Assembly (NCBI RefSeq): GCF_901542415.1 | Contig: NZ_CABEHV010000004.1 | Location: 186,001-250,000, forward strand | Origin: Streptococcus mitis | GTDB taxonomy: Bacteria; Bacillota; Bacilli; Lactobacillales; Streptococcaceae | Direction: 5' to 3' | Length of the DNA stretch: 64,000 nucleotides | Shown here: piece after piece, positions 1-6,330 of the stretch | Layout of the letters: each line of letters starts with the position of its first letter | Position numbering within the stretch: the first letter of the stretch is position 1 | Notes under the pieces: generated by a model | The model's database searches: none | What the model saw: only the letters and a program-made list of their open reading frames with translations | Told to the model about the DNA's origin: nothing | Made by a program: the position numbers and the translations under genes

Positions 1-1
1 G

Positions 2-184
2 ACATTTACGGGAGTGATGGAATGCATCTTCGCTGATGAAAAGCCTACAGACTATGCTTTGGGAGCTACTAAGGGTTGGTTGCCAAAATCTAAGGAGTTT
101 GATGATTGGGTTGGCTATTCGCCAAGCATGGCTCAGGTAGTTATTGCAGTTTATTTGATTTATGGAGGAAGGGAAGATGAATAA
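2..184 (+). CDS. Phage protein of unknown function (C-terminal part)
   Basis: An open frame runs in from the window edge and stops at TAA 182-184, giving about 60 residues, including YALGATKGWLPKSKEF and ending GGREDE. The start is outside the window. It overlaps the next gene by 8 bases, typical of tightly packed phage operons. I recognise no domain. Its place before DUF1642, DUF1372 and YopX genes puts it in the early/middle accessory region of the prophage. Confidence 0.55.
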   Translation, partial: TFTGVMECIFADEKPTDYALGATKGWLPKSKEFDDWVGYSPSMAQVVIAVYLIYGGREDE

Positions 185-704
185 GCAGGAATTGATTGAG
201 GGAATCGAAGCCGTACCAGCACATAATACAAGAACAAGACCTTGGATTGACAAGAGAGTTGTCCTTGATTTAATCAGACTACTAGACGAGCCGCAGAAAG
301 TCAAAATTCCGCAGTGTGTAGCGGATTGGATTGAGAAATGTAAAACATTTAAGCATTTTACTGTGAGTCTATCTTTTGCATTGCAACCCATCGTATGGGA
401 AGAAAATAATCTCTCTGACAAATGCATTGACTGGTTAATGGATGCAAATAATCAAAACACCTTCGCTCGTGCATGGCTTGACGGCTACGAGGTCGAGGAA
501 GAAAAGCGGTATTTGGTTCGTTTTAAAGGATTAGATAAAGACTTAGAATACCTAAATTTTAAGCACGGTCATGTTTGGGTATTTAGCGACAATATAGAGA
601 ATGAGGAATATCGCACATGCCACACCCGCAAAGAACTCGAAGAAGCAGATTTCGGCTGGGTATTCGATTGCCCAGGGGTTGAGATTGAGGAGGTTGAAGA
701 ATGA
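177..704 (+). CDS. DUF1642 family phage protein
   Basis: A 175-residue protein. The ATG at 177 follows a GGAGGAAGG ribosome site and is preferred over the in-frame ATG at 162. The family hallmark is seen: a short N-terminal stretch, then PQCVADWIEKCK, then FARAWLDGYEVEEEKRYLV. DUF1642 proteins are common in the early regions of streptococcal and lactococcal phages and have no established function. It overlaps the genes on both sides by a few bases, so it belongs to one early transcript. Confidence 0.8.
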   Translation: MNKQELIEGIEAVPAHNTRTRPWIDKRVVLDLIRLLDEPQKVKIPQCVADWIEKCKTFKHFTVSLSFALQPIVWEENNLSDKCIDWLMDANNQNTFARAWLDGYEVEEEKRYLVRFKGLDKDLEYLNFKHGHVWVFSDNIENEEYRTCHTRKELEEADFGWVFDCPGVEIEEVEE

Positions 705-808
705 CAGTAGAACAATTCCTTCAATCGTTATCCCACCTTATGTGGACTTCATATTGGTCAGTAATTTTTTATAAGTTCTTTAAAAATAATAAAAATAATA
801 AAGATTGA
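701..808 (+). CDS. Small hydrophobic phage peptide (35 aa)
   Basis: The ATG at 701 overlaps the end of the DUF1642 gene by 4 bases (ATGA), with GAGGAGG upstream, and the frame ends at TGA 806-808. The product has an aromatic, hydrophobic centre (SHLMWTSYWSVIFYKFF) followed by an Asn/Lys-rich tail, which could be one short membrane segment. Translational coupling and a good ribosome site argue that it is real. No family is recognised. Confidence 0.5.
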   Translation: MTVEQFLQSLSHLMWTSYWSVIFYKFFKNNKNNKD

Positions 809-820
809 GGAGATTGAGTG

Positions 821-1297
821 ATGGGAGATATACGAATACTAGATGCGTGCTGTGGTTCTAGGATGTTCTGGTTTGATAAACACGAACCACATACGACATT
901 CATGGATATTAGGCAAGAAACATTTGAGATACATGGCAAAAAGGTCAATGTCAATCCTGATATTATCGGTGATTTTCGTGACATGCCATTCGATGATGAA
1001 ACATTTAATCTAGTAGTATTTGATCCGCCACATCTAAAATGGGCAGGTCAAAACTCAATTATGCGATCACAATATGGCCAGTTGGATAAAGTTACCTGGT
1101 CGGAAGATTTAGCCAAGGGTTTTGAAGAATGTATGAGGGTTCTAAAAGTTGGAGGTACTCTAGTTTTTAAATGGTCTGATTGTCAAATCAACGTTAAAGA
1201 AGTTCTTAAATCTGTACCTTTTAAACCATTGTTTGGGCAACAAAGAGGTACTACGCATTGGATGACGTTTATGAAATTTGAGGAGGTCACAGATTGA
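821..1297 (+). CDS. Phage SAM-dependent methyltransferase-like protein
   Basis: A 158-residue protein. ATG 821 is chosen after TGAGGAGA; the GTG at 818 is the alternative. It begins with a ligand-binding-like ILDACCGSRMFWF segment (motif I position) and carries FDPPHLKW, resembling the DPP[YFW] catalytic motif IV of amino-methyltransferases, then VLKVGGTLVFKW. That order and the small size fit a class I Rossmann methyltransferase of the kind carried by streptococcal phages. The substrate cannot be read from the sequence; the His in DPPH is non-standard, so DNA methylation is an inference. Confidence 0.7.
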   Translation: MGDIRILDACCGSRMFWFDKHEPHTTFMDIRQETFEIHGKKVNVNPDIIGDFRDMPFDDETFNLVVFDPPHLKWAGQNSIMRSQYGQLDKVTWSEDLAKGFEECMRVLKVGGTLVFKWSDCQINVKEVLKSVPFKPLFGQQRGTTHWMTFMKFEEVTD

Positions 1298-1554
1298 AAC
1301 GATTCATAGCTATCTGGATTTTATTATCTGCTGGATTGAATATCTGGCAGATGGACAGGATTCGAGATTTGGAAGAAAAGAAGCCGATGATTATCTATAA
1401 GGCCGATAACGCAGGCGCTGAGATATTTGGTAAGGTGGTCGAGAAAGGACGGCACGGCAAGCTATACACAGTGACTATCAGAGATTACGGGGTGTTCGTA
1501 GTTACTAGAGAGCAATTTGAGAAAATCAGAGTAGGGGATGAGGTGATGTTGTGA
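1294..1554 (+). CDS. DUF1372 family phage protein
   Basis: An 86-residue protein starting at TTG 1294, overlapping the preceding stop, with GAGGAGG upstream. It has an N-terminal hydrophobic segment (FIAIWILLSAGLNIW), which could be a signal anchor. The rest is a compact domain: KADNAGAEIFGKVVEKGRH, a YTVTIRDYGVFVVTREQF strand pair, and VGDEVML. This matches the DUF1372 family of streptococcal phages, of unknown function. It overlaps the next gene by 4 bases. Confidence 0.78.
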   Translation: MKRFIAIWILLSAGLNIWQMDRIRDLEEKKPMIIYKADNAGAEIFGKVVEKGRHGKLYTVTIRDYGVFVVTREQFEKIRVGDEVML

Positions 1555-2225
1555 AATTATTTCTTCACGAAGATTGTATGGACGTCATGAAAAGATATCC
1601 TGACAACTATTTTGATTTATCTATTGTCGATCCGCCATATTTTTCCGGGCCAGAAAAAAGAAAATACTATGGTCGAAAAGTCAGTCCAATAGGTGTAAGC
1701 AAGCTGTATAGCGAAATATCAGAGTGGCAAATTCCAAATAGAGATTATTTTGATGAGTTATTTAGAGTTTCAAAAAATCAAATCATTTGGGGAGTGAACT
1801 ACTTCGACTATTCTTTTGGTTCTGGCCGTATCGTTTGGGACAAAGTTAATGGTCATTCAAGTTTTTCAGATTGTGAGATAGCATACTGCAGCTTACATGA
1901 TAGTACACGACTGTTTCGCTATATGTGGAATGGTATGATGCAAGGCAAGTCAATATCTGAAGGTCATATACAACAAGGAAATAAGACCTTGAATGAGGTT
2001 AGAATCCATCCGACACAAAAACCGATAAATCTTTATCTTTGGTTACTTCAAACTTACGCAAAAGACGGAGACAAGATTCTTGATACTCATGTTGGTTCAG
2101 CAAGTAGTTTAATGGCTTGTCAAGAATTAGGTTTTGAGTATGTAGGTTGCGAGTTAGATAGAGACATCTTTAATCTTGCTAAACAGAGACTCAATGATTA
2201 TGAAAAACAAATAAAATTATTTTAA
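1551..2225 (+). CDS. Phage DNA methyltransferase (DPPY type)
   Basis: A 224-residue protein starting at GTG 1551. The catalytic VDPPYFSGP motif IV is near residue 30, followed by HPTQKP and the SAM-binding ILDTHVGSASS (motif I) near residue 180, then ELDRDIFNLA. Motif IV before motif I is the beta-class order of adenine-N6/cytosine-N4 methyltransferases. No restriction endonuclease gene is adjacent, so a solitary phage methylase protecting phage DNA is likely. The recognition sequence is unknown. It lies immediately after DUF1372. Confidence 0.85.
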   Translation: MKLFLHEDCMDVMKRYPDNYFDLSIVDPPYFSGPEKRKYYGRKVSPIGVSKLYSEISEWQIPNRDYFDELFRVSKNQIIWGVNYFDYSFGSGRIVWDKVNGHSSFSDCEIAYCSLHDSTRLFRYMWNGMMQGKSISEGHIQQGNKTLNEVRIHPTQKPINLYLWLLQTYAKDGDKILDTHVGSASSLMACQELGFEYVGCELDRDIFNLAKQRLNDYEKQIKLF

Positions 2226-2246
2226 AAAGGAATAGGAGGCTTTGGG

Positions 2247-2633
2247 ATGATACTGAAATTTAGAGCGTGGCACAAGACGTGGGAAGAAATGGGTCGGATA
2301 ACCTTTATTCGTTACAAAAAATCAGGAGAAATAGCTCATCTATCTTTCCGTGGAAATACATATAGTGGGTTAGTGAAGCTTGACGAAATCGAACTCATGC
2401 AATCAACAGATATGGTTGATAGGAATGGCAAGATTATCTTTGGAGGCGACATAGTCAGAATGGCCAAAGATGTTTATTCTGAACCGACTTATTACGAGGT
2501 TGTAAGACATCGTGGCGGAGCCTATCGTCTTGAATCTAAACAACACGGATGTGAATTGTGGTTACGACATACGGATTGCGAGGTCGCGGGGAATGTATAT
2601 GAAAACCCTGAGCTTTTGGAGGATAAGGAATGA
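2247..2633 (+). CDS. YopX family phage protein
   Basis: A 128-residue protein starting at ATG 2247 after AGGAGG. It opens with ILKFRAWHKTWEEMG, has the DRNGKIIFGGDIVRM strand motif in the middle and ends with EVAGNVYENPELLE, the pattern of YopX proteins (named from Bacillus phage SPbeta). YopX-like proteins are frequent in early regions of phages of Firmicutes; their function is not established. It overlaps the next gene by 4 bases. Confidence 0.85.
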   Translation: MILKFRAWHKTWEEMGRITFIRYKKSGEIAHLSFRGNTYSGLVKLDEIELMQSTDMVDRNGKIIFGGDIVRMAKDVYSEPTYYEVVRHRGGAYRLESKQHGCELWLRHTDCEVAGNVYENPELLEDKE

Positions 2634-2983
2634 GACCAAAAAGATACCCTTTCAGTGGTGCTAAAAAAGAGAGTGAAGCTAAGAAGATATCGTTAATGCT
2701 TAAAAAAGTCGATGAATCTGCCTTGAAAGGAAGTGTTTGGGCGGAGCCTCTACATCTCTATGGAAAAACAAGAGTTCATGTAGAGATAGAGGGTTATGGA
2801 AAGAAAATCACGACTGAGTTTAAAACAGATGATATGGATTTTTCCAAAAAAGCTTCATTCTTTAAGAGGGCATTATTCAAAAGAGCTGAAATGATGTCTC
2901 AGTTTGATTTTAGAGAAACAACAACAGAAGAATGGAACCGAATAATCTTAGAACTTTTGGATGCTATCAAACTTTGGGATTGA
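2630..2983 (+). CDS. Hypothetical phage protein
   Basis: A 117-residue, Lys-rich protein starting at ATG 2630, translationally coupled to YopX. Visible features are a basic N terminus (MRPKRYPFSGAKK), a central strand-rich part (RVHVEIEGYGKKITTEF) and a helical C terminus ending LLDAIKLWD. There are no membrane segments or recognisable catalytic motifs. It is the last gene before the ArpU leader. Confidence 0.6.
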   Translation: MRPKRYPFSGAKKESEAKKISLMLKKVDESALKGSVWAEPLHLYGKTRVHVEIEGYGKKITTEFKTDDMDFSKKASFFKRALFKRAEMMSQFDFRETTTEEWNRIILELLDAIKLWD

Positions 2984-3009
2984 GATATAAAAAAAGCCAG
3001 CACAGCTGA

Positions 3010-3052
3010 CTCCTTTGTGATATTCCGATAAAAATATTATATCATAAAGGAG
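3010..3052 (+). promoter_or_regulatory. Stem-loop covering the ArpU ribosome site
   Basis: CTCCTTTGTGATAT (3010-3023) pairs with ATATCATAAAGGAG (3039-3052) over 14 bp with one G-U pair and a 15-nt loop. The 3' arm contains AAAGGAG, the Shine-Dalgarno sequence of the arpU gene at GTG 3060. If this forms in the mRNA, it would hide the ribosome site of the late regulator. It could instead be a DNA operator or a transcript-end structure. Confidence 0.55.
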
Positions 3053-3059
3053 CGATGTT

Positions 3060-3506
3060 GTGAGGTTATTAAAAAAGGTTGACGTGCAATTCACCAAGAG
3101 AAATGTCTATGACGTTCTAGAGAGTTATCGATCGTATGTCCGAATGGCAGGCGCTGAGTATTTGCCTAAAATCACAACGACCTACTCATTTGAACCAAAG
3201 ACATTCACTGGTAAGAACACAGCTGCTGAGAATATGGTTATCGACCATGTGGATGCAGAGGCAGAGGTTTTGGAGATTGAGAGAGCAGTCAACTGCATTA
3301 TGGATCCATATGTTCGGCAGGTTATCGCAAAGAAGTACATGGATATGGAAATCCAATTATCAGACAAGGTTATCTATATGGACTTAGGCTATTCTGAAAG
3401 TGAGTTCTACCGCATGCTTAGCAGAGGTGCTTTGGAATTTGCGGAAGCCTATCGAAAAGGTAAGCTGATTGTCTTTCGTAAAATTTCGGGAGATATTTGC
3501 GAGTAA
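3060..3506 (+). CDS. ArpU family phage late-gene transcriptional regulator
   Basis: A 148-residue protein, GTG start, with AAAGGAG seven bases upstream. The sequence matches the ArpU family (named from an Enterococcus hirae autolysin regulator): a variable N-terminal part, then the sigma-like tail where VIYMDLGYSESEFYRMLSRG is the predicted helix-turn-helix near residue 115. Such proteins sit just before the packaging genes in many Gram-positive phages and are thought to switch on late transcription. Here it directly precedes the structured RNA region and terS. Confidence 0.88.
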   Translation: MRLLKKVDVQFTKRNVYDVLESYRSYVRMAGAEYLPKITTTYSFEPKTFTGKNTAAENMVIDHVDAEAEVLEIERAVNCIMDPYVRQVIAKKYMDMEIQLSDKVIYMDLGYSESEFYRMLSRGALEFAEAYRKGKLIVFRKISGDICE

Positions 3507-3564
3507 ATTGCTAGGAAATGGCTTATTTTACATGGTAAAATAGTATTGTCAAGTGATAGGTCAA

Positions 3565-3593
3565 TTGACGTCTCCTTTATACTTTATTATATT
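3565..3593 (+). promoter_or_regulatory. Strong promoter of the large structured RNA
   Basis: TTGACG (3565-3570), a 17-bp spacer and TATATT (3588-3593), close to the sigma-A consensus. Transcription would start near 3600, at the foot of a UUCG hairpin (3598-3613), with no coding frame following for about 1 kb. This is the main reason to read the gene-free region as an RNA gene. Confidence 0.7.
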
Positions 3594-3617
3594 TTTCCGA
3601 GGCTTCGGTCTCGTTTT

Positions 3618-3679
3618 GGCGGTGACAGGCAAGTGGTTTCTCTCCTATGTTTCCCTTGGTTCGATTCCGGGCATCGCCG
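3618..3679 (+). other. tRNA-like element lacking separate D and anticodon arms
   Basis: A 7-bp acceptor-type stem pairs GGCGGTG (3618-3624) with CATCGCC (3672-3678), followed by a G in the discriminator position. A canonical T arm has its stem at 3655-3659/3667-3671 and loop TTCGATT. Only about 30 nt lie between, too few for D plus anticodon arms; they can form one hairpin (ACA-GG...CC-TA-TGT). The total is 62 nt, so it is a tRNA mimic or decayed tRNA, not a standard tRNA gene. Confidence 0.6.
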
Positions 3680-4514
3680 TTAAAGACTACAAAAAATAAA
3701 AAAGGAAAACTTTCAAAATGATTACTAATTAACACGCAAGGTAGTAGTCACTTTGCATTTTTAGGGCTTAGCCTAGATAATCTGTGGTAACTCAGGAAAA
3801 GGATGTTTTTAAATCTATCAAACATCCTGCCAGCAATGGTCAATCTAAGCAATTTAATCTTAACTATTTCAGTTTTGGAATAGGTAGGCGAAGTTAAAGC
3901 AGAGAGATTCCAACGGCAAGGTGCTGAGGAAATGCAAACGTGGCAGTTTGGCTGTGAAACGAGTCTATAAGAGGAAAGAGGTATTTGGTTCGAGGTGCAA
4001 CAAGAGCTTAATACCATATCTTACAAAAATTGGGCGCCTCCCAAAAGTATGTAAGGTGAGTTGATTGTCCGCAAAACAATCGATAACAAGCAGGCGCTGT
4101 GCATTTTGTTCTTCAAAAGAGAATGAAACACATGGCAATGCGTGTCTGTGATAGATGAAAGATGATTTTTATATTTTAAAAGCTATTCAAGATAGAAAAA
4201 ACTCAAAAAAGCAAAAGGCATCGCCCGTCGTAAATGAAAGTGTACTTCGGCAATTAGATTGCCTACTCAAGTCTCGCAAGGATAAGAGTAAAGTCAAAGA
4301 GTAAAGCAGCTTAGACTTTTAGCGGGGTCTTCGTTAATTGAAAAATGGCTTAGTAGTTTGTGATGTAAGGAGTGATTGGTCTAACCAATCGTGCATGAGT
4401 GATACAAGTAGGAATATTTGTGGACAAGATAATAAACTATAAGTTATCGAAAGTCACTCGCTTAAAGCAGTAGTCTCATGCTGATTAATGGATATATGGT
4501 AGATGGATGACGTC

Positions 4515-4539
4515 ACAGGTTCGAATCCTGTCGTTCCAA
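4515..4539 (+). other. Second T-arm-like element near the 3' end of the RNA region
   Basis: A 5-bp stem ACAGG/CCTGT (4515-4519/4527-4531) closes a TTCGAAT loop, followed by CGTTCCA-A, which reads like the 3' acceptor strand and discriminator of a tRNA. I find no perfect 5' partner (TGGAACG) upstream; TGGAATA at 3876-3882 matches 6 of 7 if wobble is allowed. It is followed by a small hairpin (4541-4545/4553-4557) and the terminator. Confidence 0.5.
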
Positions 4540-4570
4540 TTGCGATTTTAATTCGCAGTGAGAGGTCTTA

Positions 4571-4599
4571 AAAAAGTCGCACATCGTGTGGCTTTTTTT
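4571..4599 (+). terminator. Intrinsic terminator between the RNA region and terS
   Basis: The stem AAAAAGTCGCAC...GTGTGGC with loop ATC is followed by seven T residues (4593-4599). It would end the upstream RNA just before the terS ribosome site, so terS expression needs readthrough, antitermination or a promoter I cannot see. Confidence 0.75.
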
Positions 4600-4626
4600 G
4601 ATTATTTGAAAGGTGGTGATGGAAAA

Positions 4627-5073
4627 TTGAATGAAAGACAAAGACGATTCGCAGATGAGTACATCATCAGCAGAAACGCAACACAATCTGCAATAAAAGC
4701 AGGGTATTCTGATAAAACAGCGAGGTCTATAGGACAAAGATTGTTGACAAAAGTTGACATTTCTGAATACATTAAAAAACGTACAGAAGAACTTTTTGAC
4801 GAACGTTCGATGTCAATCGCAGAAGCCTTGGCAATCTCTGCTAGTATTGCTAGAGGGGAAACTCAACAAGGCTATTCTAAAAAAACTGTAAAGACCGCTG
4901 AAGGTGTGGAGGTATCAGAAACGACTTATGAATTTACTCCGACAATTGAAGAAAGACAACGCTCTATAGACCACATATTCAGAGTGAATGGCGCGTATTT
5001 AGAGAGAAAAGAAATCGAGATGTCTTCGGTTGTTCAATTCGTTGATGATATAGGAGTTAGCAATGAAGCGTAG
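4627..5073 (+). CDS. terS: Terminase small subunit
   Basis: A 148-residue protein. TTG 4627 is chosen because it follows AAAGGTGG and gives the family N terminus LNERQRRFADEYI; the longer frame from 4558 would run through the terminator. NATQSAIKAGYSDKTARSIGQRLL is the usual N-terminal DNA-binding helix-turn-helix, and the C-terminal half is helical. TerS binds the packaging start site and feeds DNA to TerL. Its stop overlaps the terL start by 11 bases. Confidence 0.9.
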   Translation: MNERQRRFADEYIISRNATQSAIKAGYSDKTARSIGQRLLTKVDISEYIKKRTEELFDERSMSIAEALAISASIARGETQQGYSKKTVKTAEGVEVSETTYEFTPTIEERQRSIDHIFRVNGAYLERKEIEMSSVVQFVDDIGVSNEA

Positions 5074-6319
5074 AATGAGCGAATTTATCCCAAAGGCTTT
5101 TTACTCTATGTGGCGTGCAGCATTCGACCCTAAAATCTTACATGTAGTTGAGAAAGGTGGGCGTGGTTCTGGTAAGTCAAGCGACCTCGGACACACTATC
5201 ATTCAACTGATTATGCGCTATCCAGTCAATGCCGTATGTATTCGTAAGACGGATAATACCTTAGAACAATCGGTCTATGAGCAATTGAAATGGGCGATTA
5301 GTGAGCAAGGGGTTAGTCATTTATTTAAAATTAATAAGTCCCCTTTGAAGATAACCTATATCCCAAGAGGAAATTATATTATCTTCCGTGGTGCACAAGA
5401 TCCAGAGCGTATCAAATCCTTGAAAGATAGTCGCTTCCCATTTGCGATAGGCTGGATTGAGGAGTTAGCTGAGTTTAAAACCGAAGATGAAGTAAAGACA
5501 ATCACCAACTCCCTTCTTCGTGGAGAATTGGATGATGGTCTTTTTTATAAATTCTTTTACTCTTACAATCCTCCAAAAAGAAAACAGTCTTGGGTGAATA
5601 AGAAATACGAGAGTGTTATACAGCCTCCAAACACCCACGTACACCATTCGACTTACTTAGATAACCCATATATATCCCAAGCATTCATAGAAGAAGCAGA
5701 GGCCACGAGAGAACGTTCAGAGAAGCGTTATCGTTGGGAGTATCTGGGCGAGGCTATCGGTTCGGGTGTAGCACCATTTGAAAATCTGGTATTCCGCAAG
5801 ATTACAGACGAGGAGATAGCAAGGTTTGATAACATTCGACAAGGTAACGACTTTGGATATGCTAACGACCCTTTGGCTTTTGTTCGCTGGCATTACGATA
5901 AGAAGAAACGTGTTATCTATGCAATCGATGAGATTTATGGCGTGAAGATTAGCAACCGTGAATTGGCTGAAAGAATCCGTGAGAAAGGCTATCAATCTCA
6001 GATGATAACCTGTGATAGCGCAGAACCTAAGTCGATTGATGAGTTAAAACTGCATCTAAATATTCCGCTTGTTCAAGGCGCGAAGAAAGGCCCTGATAGT
6101 CGTGAGTATGGAGAACGCTGGCTGGATGATTTGGATGCCATTGTGATAGATCCAGAACGCACACCGAATATTGCACGAGAATTCGAAAGTGCGGACTATG
6201 CAGTTGACCGTGATGGAAATCCCAAACCCAAGCTAGAAGAAGTAAACGACCACACAATCGACGCTACAAGATATGCGTTTGAAGACGATATGAGACAGCC
6301 AGGAATATCATTCTGGTAG
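5063..6319 (+). CDS. terL: Terminase large subunit (packaging ATPase/nuclease)
   Basis: A 418-residue protein. Walker A GGRGSGKSSD is near residues 31-40, with the Walker-B-like GWIEELAEF around 130 (acidic EE). The C-terminal RNase-H-like nuclease region begins at about 255 with RQGNDFGYANDPLAF and includes TCDSAEPKSIDEL and a terminal DHTIDATRYAFE. This is the ATP-driven motor that translocates and cuts phage DNA into the prohead. It resembles the PBSX-type terminases (XtmB). Length is normal and no disruption is seen. Confidence 0.95.
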   Translation: MKRRMSEFIPKAFYSMWRAAFDPKILHVVEKGGRGSGKSSDLGHTIIQLIMRYPVNAVCIRKTDNTLEQSVYEQLKWAISEQGVSHLFKINKSPLKITYIPRGNYIIFRGAQDPERIKSLKDSRFPFAIGWIEELAEFKTEDEVKTITNSLLRGELDDGLFYKFFYSYNPPKRKQSWVNKKYESVIQPPNTHVHHSTYLDNPYISQAFIEEAEATRERSEKRYRWEYLGEAIGSGVAPFENLVFRKITDEEIARFDNIRQGNDFGYANDPLAFVRWHYDKKKRVIYAIDEIYGVKISNRELAERIREKGYQSQMITCDSAEPKSIDELKLHLNIPLVQGAKKGPDSREYGERWLDDLDAIVIDPERTPNIAREFESADYAVDRDGNPKPKLEEVNDHTIDATRYAFEDDMRQPGISFW

Positions 6320-6330
6320 GAGAAGGAGAA

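Larger units (their letters stand above)
3597..4600 (+). ncRNA. Candidate giant structured phage RNA (GOLLD/ROOL-like position)
   Basis: This gene-free kilobase lies between arpU and terS, has a consensus promoter and ends in an intrinsic terminator. Perfect or near-perfect helices seen: 3598-3603/3608-3613 (UUCG loop), 3736-3741/3751-3756, 3801-3808/3820-3827, 3980-3985/4010-4015, 4061-4068/4076-4083, 4249-4254/4258-4263, 4290-4295/4314-4319, 4374-4380/4384-4390, 4428-4432/4444-4448. Long-range pairs: 3684-3690/4470-4476, 4034-4039/4092-4097, 4393-4399/4475-4481 (some mutually exclusive). A tRNA-like element lies at the 5' end and a T-arm-like element near the 3' end. Giant RNAs GOLLD and ROOL are known from Lactobacillales prophages and lie near tRNAs; family membership here is inference. 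Confidence 0.6.

Noticed and set aside
3618-3679. Functional tRNA gene
   Set aside because: Only 62 nt with no separate D and anticodon arms; called a tRNA-like element instead.
3748-4017. Minus-strand open frame of 89 codons in the gene-free region
   Set aside because: No ribosome site, no recognisable protein features, and it runs against strong RNA-structure and promoter signals on the plus strand.
4558-4626. Longer N terminus of terS beginning at GTG 4558
   Set aside because: It would place the start upstream of a strong intrinsic terminator and adds residues not found in TerS; TTG 4627 has a good ribosome site.
4513-4737. Minus-strand open frame across the terS start
   Set aside because: It overlaps the terminator and terS, has no ribosome site, and its composition is that of an antisense shadow.
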